Source: Bromus sterilis (Eukaryota > Streptophyta > Magnoliopsida > Poales > Poaceae). Taken from it: a stretch of 64,000 nt of DNA. The notes under the pieces are model-generated. The model was not told the origin of the DNA, did not search any database, and saw only the letters and a program-made list of their open reading frames with translations. Below are positions 56,730 to 64,000 of this stretch, one piece after another. Location: contig OX465599.1 of assembly GCA_950022295.1 (NCBI GenBank), positions 8,618,001-8,682,000 of the forward strand. Reading direction: 5' to 3'. A program made the translations under genes and the position numbers. The stretch's first letter is position 1; each line of letters starts with the position of its first letter.

Positions 56730-59000
56730 ATGGGTAAGAAAGGAGACCCCAAGGTTCCGATCTTACCGTCCCGTACAAGAAAAGGTACTGCTCTAAACAC
56801 TAGTGTTACACTTGATTCACCTTCTGTTATAAGTAAATTTGCTTCACCACCACCACATGATGCTTCTACTGAGTCTGTCACTATGTCCGATACTTTTGAT
56901 GATGCTTCCACTACCCTTGATGATACTACTTTTCTTGGCCACTATATTGAAACTCAGACTGCAAAGGCTTCAGCAGAATCCAAGACCGAGACCCCTGCTA
57001 CTTACATTCCTACCTGCAAAAGCTTTGGTTACCCATGCTTAGATGAACTCAAGGAGAGAATCCTTGATGATGATTATGTTACTCTTGATGATGATTTTTG
57101 CAGGGAACTCAGAGAGTGTGTCGACTCTGACCCTGGTGCTGTTAAGGAGTTGCTCAAAAAGCACTCCATGAAGAACAAAGTTACTCCTGATCCTAAATTT
57201 TCCACATCTCCTATATGCATCACTGATCCTGATTATGATTTCTCTGTTGATCTTTCACTTATATCTACAGTCGAGGCTGACCCCTTTTATGGCAGAGAAA
57301 ATGATGATGCTATAGCACACTTGACCAAACTCGCTGAGTTAGGTAACCTATTCACTACTGATGAGAAGATACGGAACTTCTATGTGGCCAAGCCTTTTCC
57401 TTTTTCTTTAAAGGAAGACGCTAAATCATGGTACGATACACTACCCTATGGTTCCATTAAGAGTCCTTAGGACTTAGTCCAATTCTTTGTTGATAAATAT
57501 TTCCCAGCTCATATGCAACATGCTGTTTTGCAAAGAATCTATAACTTTAAACAATTGCAGGATGAGCACCTCCCTGAAGCTTGGGGGAGGTTTTGTGATT
57601 TACTTAAGGTTATGCCGGGACATGGAGTCCCCAAGAATGAACTACTTGATATATTTTACACTGGTTTAACCGATGAATCCAGATCCTACCTGGATAGTTA
57701 TGCTAGTTGTGTTTTCAGGGAAAGAACACCGGATGATGCAGAAGAACTAATGTGCAAAATTGCCAAGAACTATGAAGATTGGTCCGTTCCTGAACCACTT
57801 CTACCACCGAAAAAGAGGGGCATGCTTGTTCTGAGCCCAGAAGATATGCAAGAAGCAAAGAAGTCTATAAAGGAGAAAGGTATTAAAACCGAAGACGTGA
57901 AGAATTTACCGCCTATTGAGAAGTTGTGTGAGCCTACTACTCACCCTCCCTTGGTAGAGGTACACTCTCTATTAGACTTTATTGAAAGTGACATCCCTAA
58001 AGGTAAGCCTCCCTACCAATGCTTAGATGAGCTTGATAATTTTATTATTAAGCAAGACCACTTTAATAGGAGGATACAAAGTCAGTTGCATGATAACTCT
58101 CTTTCTATCAAAAGTTTGTGTGGTGTTCTGGAAAGAACAGTCAATGATGTTAAATGTCTTGTTAAGCATTTTCATATGGTTCAAACTCAGCTTGAACAAA
58201 TTTCTAATGTGCAAAAAGATTTGCTTGCTAATAATGCCAAACAGGACATACAAGCTTATGGCATCAAAACTAGGGGTGGAACACACTCCCAGGACCCACT
58301 CTATCCTGAGGGGCATCCAAAGAGGATCGAGCAAGACTCTCAAGTACAAGAAGAAGACGAGATTGTTAGCTCTCCGAAGAAGAAGAAGAAAAAGAAGAAA
58401 CACAAGGAGGCTGACAATCCCAATGATCCTATTACAAGCGAAAAGCCAGTTGTTGATCCTAACAGCATATCTACCTCCGATGTTGAAACAGAAGACGATG
58501 CCGAGCCTAAAGAAAAAGACAAGGAGAAGGATGATTCTCCCGACGTAAGAGAAGTAGACACACCTGATAAACGCAAGAAGTACTCTAGAGAAGACTTCGT
58601 CGCAAGAAGACATGGGAAGGAAAGAGAACCATGGATACATAAACCCATGCCCTTTCCAGGTAAGTCCCTCAAATCTAAAGAAGAAGAGCATTATAATAAA
58701 TTTTGTGAATGGATGAAACCTCTTTTTCTTCAAATCCCTTTGACTGATGCTATTAAGTTACCTCCCTATTCGAAATATATGAAAGATATTGTCACTAATA
58801 AAAGAAAAGTTCCTAATGAGGAAATATCTACTATGCTTGCTAACTACTCTTTCAGTGGCAAGATTCCTGAGAAGCTTGGTGATCCAGGTATACCCACCAT
58901 TCCTTGCTCCATAAAGAATAATTACGTCAGAACTGCTTTATGTGATCTTGGTGCAGGAGTGAGTGTTATGCCCTTATCTCTTTACAAGAGGCTTGTTTAG
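56730..59000 (+). pseudogene. Gag of the third element, one nonsense codon
   Basis: MGKKGDPKVPILPSRTRKGT (ATG 56730) follows the PBS. The gag core is seen as NDDAIAHLTKLAELGNLF, FPFSLKEDAKSWYDTLP, a TAG at 57468-57470, then in the same frame DLVQFFVDKYFPAHMQHAVL and HLPEAWGRFCDLLKVMPGHG. A long acidic/lysine-rich linker (KKKKKKKHKEADN) follows, then the start of the protease (TALCDLGAGVSVMPLSLYKR). Only the TAG splits gag. The frame ends at 59000 because of a one-base loss near 58993. Confidence 0.87.
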
Positions 59001-59410
59001 AGAAACTAATCCCTACAGATATCTCCCTTCAAATGGCTGACAAATCAACAGTTGTCCCAATAGGTATTTGTGAGGATGTTTCCGTTAAAGTTGCTAACTG
59101 TTTGATCCTTACAGATTTTGTTGTGCTTGACATGCCCGAGGATGGGAGCATGTCCATTATTCTTGGTAGACCTTTTCTTAACACCGCAGGTGCTATTATT
59201 GATTTTAATAAAGGAAAGGTCACTTTCAACGTTGATGATAAAGAACACACGGTGTATTTTCCAAAGAAGATCGACAAAAGGCATGGCCTTAACTCTATAG
59301 AGAATATCGAGACCGTGAAGATTGGAGAATGGGACTGTCCACTTCATGTGCACCACAAATACAAAACCATTATGGTGGGGACAATGTCCATTAAAGTAAA
59401 GGTGCAATGA
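59001..59410 (+). pseudogene. Protease C-terminal part of the third element
   Basis: Continues the protease in the next frame: EKLIPTDISLQMADKSTVVP, DFVVLDMPEDGSMSIILGRP and FLNTAGAIIDFNKGKVTF, ending KVQ at 59410. The catalytic DLGA is upstream of the frameshift, so the enzyme is broken by that single indel. Confidence 0.82.
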
Positions 59411-60181
59411 TCACTTCGTAAGAGGTGAGACTTTTTGCCCTATATATTGCCGGGTTGTTGGTAAGACTTGATCAACCTTACTAGTGAGCTTGTTTTATAT
59501 AGGTAAAAATTCAAGCTTGTTATATTTTCATTTGATTTAGCTTTTATTCTCTTTGCTGTACCAAGTTTTTGTGTTTTTGAAGCTTCACAATACTAATCAC
59601 TGCTCTAGGTTATCAGAAAGTTTTGCAGCTTTTTGAACTCCGAGAAATTTTCAACAGTGAAGTTTTCAGAAAAATTCCCGAAAAATAAAAATAAAAATTT
59701 CCATGCCGGGAGTGACCCAGAGGCACCTGGGGTTGACCAGCGGGGGCCACCTGGCGCGGCCTGCCCCCTGGCCGCGCCCACAGGGCGCCTGGGGCCCACA
59801 GGCCCCACCTCCAGGTGAGTATTCTTCCTCTCTCCCTCTTTCTTCCCATAAACAGGAGTTCTGGCTCTGGAACTTGCGTTCTTGCTGTTCTTGGAGGTGA
59901 TTTTCGATCTCTCTCCACAACCCATCATTTGAGCTGAGATTTTGAGAAAATACTCCCTGGTATGTAACTCCTCCACCCCTCCAAATAGATTTTTGGTTGG
60001 TGGCTTCATTTTAGAGTATTTAGTAGTTCTTGGTGCTGTTTAGATGAGCTTGCTTGCATGTGTAGAAATTTATTATCCAAGTTTTAATGCAAGTTTATGA
60101 CTTAGGTAAGTGAGTTGAGTAGTTTGCCTTAACTCACTTTGTTTAAATCCTTGTTTTTGTAATTTTTCAAAAATTTCATAA
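59411..60181 (+). other. Second leader-like block before the extra ORF
   Basis: Non-coding. 59640-59820 repeats the layout of the LTR leader: AAAATTCCCGAAAAATAAA, a GC-rich run with GGCGCGGCC / GGCCGCGCC (59753-59778), and a near-ideal splice donor CAGGTGAGT at 59812-59820. A second donor-like TTAGGTAAGTGAG lies at about 60102. It may be a captured leader or an internal promoter and intron for the following ORF. Confidence 0.55.
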
Positions 60182-61396
60182 ATGAGTTTGCTAGGAAGAG
60201 CAAAGGGGTGGCTTGGGAAGAAAAATCCCGAGCGCTCCGATCGAGTTACAAGAGCTTCAGCTTCACCCTCGACTGCTAGGGTGAGCTACAACGAAGATCA
60301 TGTGCCCTTAGAGTTGTTGGAGGACACAAATCAAGCACGTGCAATGACCTTTCCGTGCAATGAATTCCTTGAAGCTGCAGGAATTAAGGAGGAGTTCTAT
60401 AATCTTTGTGCTAATGCAGGTCTGACGTGGCTCGCAACGTGCCGTGTTACTCAGTATCAAAAACTCACCTCCTGTTTTATTAACAGTTTCAGATATAACC
60501 TTGATACTGGTTCTGTTGAGTTTAAAATTTACAATGATCTTTTGACCATGCCTTTGGAAAAGTTTTGTGAAATAATAGGTATGCCGAACGTTGGACTGAC
60601 GGCGAAGATGAGCTCTCAGCCCTCCGAGCTGAGAACCGTCTTCAACTCTCTCTGTAGCATGGATACGAGGGATATTCATTGGTCAAAAATCTCCAGCATC
60701 TTATTCCCACACCTCAGGTATTTTGAGTATTATATTGCTAGAGGGGTGTTAGCTCGTGATAACACGAGCAACATATCTGCGCCGGATATTGCTATCCTGG
60801 CAACCGCCCTCTCAGGGAGGTTTGATTATAATGTGGGTGCCTTAATTGCTCGATGCCTTGCTATGAACGGTAACAAGGGAGACTTATTTGGTGGCGTTTA
60901 CGCCACACTTATCCTAGAGTCTCTTAATGGCACCCCACACCCTGATGATACGCCTTTTACTTATTTAAGTTTTGATCTTGCTGCTATGAAAAGGCATAAG
61001 TTTGTTACCATGACTTCCGAGTTTGGTAACCTTGATTATATCTTGCGTTTCGGAGCCACCACGGAACGCAAGATCCGTCTACCTGCACCTCTTTTGTTCA
61101 ATTTCTCTCGCAGGAACGGATGGTCCTTTGATGTTATCCAGTTCGATGAGTTCGTGGTCCAGCATCAGTTTCATAACCCCATGGAGGGGGTTGTGCCCGA
61201 CGAGGAGGGGCATGGTGAGTTACCACCTTTCCAGGGGGAGACCGTCACCCAGTTTGGTGAAGGGTCTTCCTCTGCTTGGAGCGCGGATCCTTCTTCATGG
61301 GAGGATCCGAGGACTTCGATGTACGCACCGGAAGCCTCATACGACCCTTGGACTCACCAGTACCACCCTGGAGCTGGAGGCTTCTGGGGACATTAG
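60182..61396 (+). CDS. Extra retrotransposon ORF, Athila ORF1-like, 404 residues
   Basis: An uninterrupted frame from MSLLGRAKGWLGKKNPERSD to GAGGFWGH. It has a basic N-terminus, then a mostly helical globular part (residues ~40-330) with segments such as FYNLCANAGLTWLATCRVTQ, LLTMPLEKFCEIIGMPNVG and LSGRFDYNVGALIARCLAMN, and a Ser/Pro/Gly/Tyr-rich acidic tail. The layout recalls the Athila ORF1 / 'putative plant transposon protein' group found in grass gypsy elements, from memory only. The function is unknown. There is no RT, integrase, protease or zinc knuckle motif. It is the only intact ORF in the element, which suggests recent selection or chance. Confidence 0.75.
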   Translation: MSLLGRAKGWLGKKNPERSDRVTRASASPSTARVSYNEDHVPLELLEDTNQARAMTFPCNEFLEAAGIKEEFYNLCANAGLTWLATCRVTQYQKLTSCFINSFRYNLDTGSVEFKIYNDLLTMPLEKFCEIIGMPNVGLTAKMSSQPSELRTVFNSLCSMDTRDIHWSKISSILFPHLRYFEYYIARGVLARDNTSNISAPDIAILATALSGRFDYNVGALIARCLAMNGNKGDLFGGVYATLILESLNGTPHPDDTPFTYLSFDLAAMKRHKFVTMTSEFGNLDYILRFGATTERKIRLPAPLLFNFSRRNGWSFDVIQFDEFVVQHQFHNPMEGVVPDEEGHGELPPFQGETVTQFGEGSSSAWSADPSSWEDPRTSMYAPEASYDPWTHQYHPGAGGFWGH

Positions 61397-63219
61397 CTAC
61401 TACCAACTTAGGCCAAAAGGCTAAGCTTGGGGGAGTACGTGCCCTCCTCACTTTTCCATTGTATTATCCGTTTTATTTTTGTTCGCTTTGATCTTTTGGA
61501 AGTTTTTGCTTTTCCTTCTTTGATTTTTCCTTTGCAAAAACAACAAAAAGATTTTCTCTTTTCTTTTGCTCTCGTTTAAACCTTTAAAAAACCCAAAAAG
61601 ATTTCCTTTCTCGCTTTAGTTTGCTTTGTTTTCAGAGTTCATCTCGAGTCCGTGATGGCATTTGATTATATTTCCCACGTTCGATCGTGCAAGTGACAAG
61701 GCAGTAATGACGAAGATCGACGGAAGGGAAGCAACAAGGAAAACCGGTATGAACTCTTCTTGTTTCTACTTTTGTACATATGCATGTACTTATGATCTAG
61801 AGACCATCTTGTAGCGACATAGTGCTATGTTTACAATGCTTTCCCAGTGTTCATGCTTTCCTTGTGGCTAGTCTCAAATAGCTAGAGTACATAATGTGTT
61901 GTTGAAATGATTTACATGCATTGCATTGTTCATGGTTTGGCATACTGAAGTGGTATTTCCCTTCAGAGAATTTTTGGATTGACTTGGCACATGTTCACAC
62001 ATGTTTATGACTAAAAAGTCTATTATGCCTTGATGATCTTTTTGTTTCAGAATAGTTATATCACTTTCATGCCCGATTCAATGTTGCTTTGTCGCTCTGC
62101 ATGATTATGACAGTTATTGCTCTCTAGTTGGCCGCTTCCCAGTCTTTTGCTAGCCTTCGCTCGCACTAAGCATAATTCTGCTTGTGCATCCAAAATCCTT
62201 GAAACCAGTTATTCCATTTGAGTCCACCATACCTATCTATATGTGGTATTTACTGGCCACTCCTAACTTAGACTTTCGTGTGCCATCTCAAAATTTATTC
62301 AAAAGCTTCCCTTTTGTAACCGTACAAGCTCATGGTGCGGTGAGGGGAAATCAGTATCTTGCATGCCAAAAATATTTTGATGGAAGTTTTAACTAGTCAA
62401 ACAGAAGAAAAAAAATGAGAGTTACACCTCCCCCATACTTGATGATGGAGTGAAATGGACCAAATGTTGCTTATGATAGATGGAACGATACCCTCCTTCC
62501 ATCCTTGAGGCAAAATAAAAGGTTCCGTAGACCATCAAAGGATTTATGGATAAGGGAATATGTGTAAGCAAAAGGCATTAATATGGTTGGCATGGGAGAT
62601 ATTGAGAGACCTTTACCGTTCACCGTTGACTGGAAAGTTACACCTCTCAAAAATGTTTTTGTCTCTGTTTTCAAAACCAAGAGCTCTGGCACATGTTTAG
62701 TCTTTGCTTCCTTTCACGGGTTTTCAACCTTGTCATCAAAAGCCACGGTTCGAGAGTCTCCACCTTCTTTCTTCAAAGCATCAACTATGAGAGCATAATT
62801 GTCATTCTTAGTGTAACATGCATTGTCCCAAAGTATTACATTGTCTTCTGCATGCTTGCGTTATTGCTAGTCTGAAATACTAAGTTCTAGTCACCTTTAA
62901 GACTCCGGAGGACTTTCTGCATTTATGTTTTGCTTCACTCATAGAGGCTAGCGAAATGCCACTCAAGTATGTTCAAGCTATGTGCATTGTGATCCTGTCT
63001 TGATTTTCAATAGCATATTATTTACTTTCAGTTGTTTGTGACTGATCACATGAAAGAAGAATTGCTTCGTGCATTTCCTTATAGCATTGTTTCAATACTT
63101 GCTAAACTCTTTTCGTAGTACATGCTTATATACATCTAATGAAGCAAAAGAGTTTGTCAAAGTTTTCTTTGTCGCTTCCAGTTCGTTGAACTGAATTGCT
63201 TGAGGACAAGCAATATGCT
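61397..63219 (+). other. Non-coding 3' interior of the third element
   Basis: A PPT-like AAGCTTGGGGGAGTA (61423-61437) lies right after the ORF stop. The remaining 1.8 kb carries no conserved coding. Frames at 62184-62396 and 62471-62692 show no domain. Confidence 0.65.
63195..63214 (+). other. Hairpin with AGGA loop upstream of the PPT
   Basis: ATTGCTTG-AGGA-CAAGCAAT, a perfect 8-bp stem. Matching hairpins with the same loop are at 52238-52249, 54868-54879 and 38135-38146 (minus). Confidence 0.85.
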
Positions 63220-63233
63220 AAGTTTGGGGGAGT
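63220..63233 (+). promoter_or_regulatory. Polypurine tract of the third element
   Basis: AAGTTTGGGGGAGT directly before the 3' LTR start TGATACG at 63234. Confidence 0.85.
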
Positions 63234-64000
63234 TGATACGTCTCAAACGTATCTACTTTTCCAAACACTTTTGCTATTGTTTTGCCCTCATTCTTGCATG
63301 ATTTGGATGGAACTAACCCGGACTAACGTTGTTTTCAGCAGAGCTGTCTGTATGGTTATATTGTGTGCAGGAAAATGGATTTTTTGACGTTCCAGAAAAT
63401 TCCCAGAAAAATACCAGAAAATCCACGCACCCGAAGAAGCCAAATGCCAGAAGTGGGACCAGAGGGGAGTCCTGGGGGCCCCAGGCGCCCCCCTGGCACG
63501 GCCAGGGGTGGGGCCGCGCCCTCTGGCCGCCTGGGGGCCTCCCCCCTCCTCTGGTGCCCTACCGAAGCTCCTATTTATTCCCGTGACGTGAAAACCCCAG
63601 AACAGAAGTCGTTTTCCCAGTTTCCGTCGCGGAGCCGCCGCCACCCTCTGTTCTTCTTCGGGAGGGCTAATCTGGAGGCTGATTTGGCCTCCGGAGAGGG
63701 GAGATCGTCGCCATCGTCATCACCATCACCAATCCATCCCTCCTCCATGACTTCTCTTCACATGTGTGAGTAATTCCCTGCTGTAGGCAAAGGGGATGGT
63801 AGGGATTGGATGAGTTTGATCATGTAATAGTTCGTCAGATTGTTGGGGGCATGTTGCCTATCATCTACTTTGATGTTTATCATCTTTGCTACAACTTGTT
63901 GCTCTTAATGCTTGTCACTTTGGGCCCGAGTGCCATGTTTTCAGATCTGAACCCTATGTGTTTTCATGAATATATTTGTGTTCTTGATCCTATCTATGAG
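63234..64000 (+). mobile_element. 3' LTR of the third element, partial
   Basis: Matches 55260-56026 closely, including the short ORF and donor. The GC hairpin has one change (GGCACGGCC). The LTR continues past the window end. Confidence 0.9.

Larger units (their letters stand above)
55260..64000 (+). mobile_element. Gypsy-type element with gag-pro and an extra ORF, runs off the window
   Basis: 5' LTR 55260-56642, PBS, gag and protease, a second leader-like block, an intact 404-codon ORF, a 1.8-kb non-coding part, PPT and the first 767 bp of the 3' LTR. RT and integrase are absent. AGAAA (55255-55259) may be the left target duplication. The visible LTR parts differ at roughly 20 of 766 positions. 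It is a different family from copies 1 and 2 but has the same plan. Confidence 0.88.

Noticed and set aside
58023..58733. 236-codon hydrophobic minus-strand frame
   Set aside because: It is the antisense of the lysine/aspartate-rich gag linker, where codon bias creates a long open complement.
1..64000. CRISPR arrays, tRNA or rRNA genes, bacterial operons, viral integrations
   Set aside because: No regularly spaced repeats with unique spacers, no rRNA or tRNA-like cloverleaf noticed, and no viral capsid or movement genes. Retrotransposon gag/pol explains the reverse-transcribing elements.

Overview
This window looks like a piece of a large grass nuclear genome, most likely Triticeae (wheat, barley or Aegilops type). 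The reasons are the density of nested LTR retrotransposons with tRNA-Asp-type primer sites, several Stowaway and Tourist-like MITEs, the GC-rich and AT-rich patchwork, and three plant-type genes (a spliced S-domain receptor kinase, a two-exon defensin, and an intronless secreted acidic protein). Nothing points to a prokaryote, organelle or virus.

Layout. Positions 1-31 kb are a gene-bearing region full of old, small or broken elements: LINE fragments (150-580, 1600-2107, 15901-16290, 16939-19125, 29904-30089), an old LTR fragment (1016-1575), Stowaway MITEs (2122-2241, 13200-13267, 19749-19845), a MULE-type foldback MITE with 9-bp duplications (8062-8447), a PIF/Harbinger element with TTA duplications and a broken gene inside (8917-10105), a Tourist-like element with a very GC-rich core (15049-15796), and a Helitron-like terminus (7531). 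The credible genes are a secreted poly-aspartate protein (2782-3384, +), a defensin (11150-11553, -) with a tandem-repeat array just upstream, and an 832-residue S-domain receptor-like kinase in seven exons whose frames join without a break (20192-24343, -).

Positions 31-64 kb are a nested retrotransposon stack. The oldest layer is a degenerate Ty1/copia element (from about 31 kb to 45293). A solo-LTR-like element (34615-35163) interrupts its integrase/linker region. A complete non-autonomous Ty3/gypsy element on the minus strand (36496-44772, duplication GTGGA) interrupts it inside the reverse transcriptase YVDD motif. Its end at 45293 is cut by another LTR (45294-45601), which is in turn cut by a plus-strand relative of the same gypsy family (45602-54945). 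That relative has three LTRs in a row and an internal deletion in its second interior. It is cut by another LTR (54946-55259) carrying a third, different gypsy element (55260 to beyond 64000).

Both gypsy families carry gag and aspartic protease but no reverse transcriptase or integrase, so they must depend on enzymes from partners. The third element also carries an intact extra ORF of 404 codons (60182-61396) behind a second GC-rich leader-like block. Shared architecture across these families (an LTR-internal intron that starts inside a short upstream ORF, a GC-rich hairpin, and an AGGA-loop hairpin next to the polypurine tract with a compensatory base change) is the least expected structure in the window. 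All calls come from reading the sequence by eye. No alignment or database search was run, and percent differences are hand counts.
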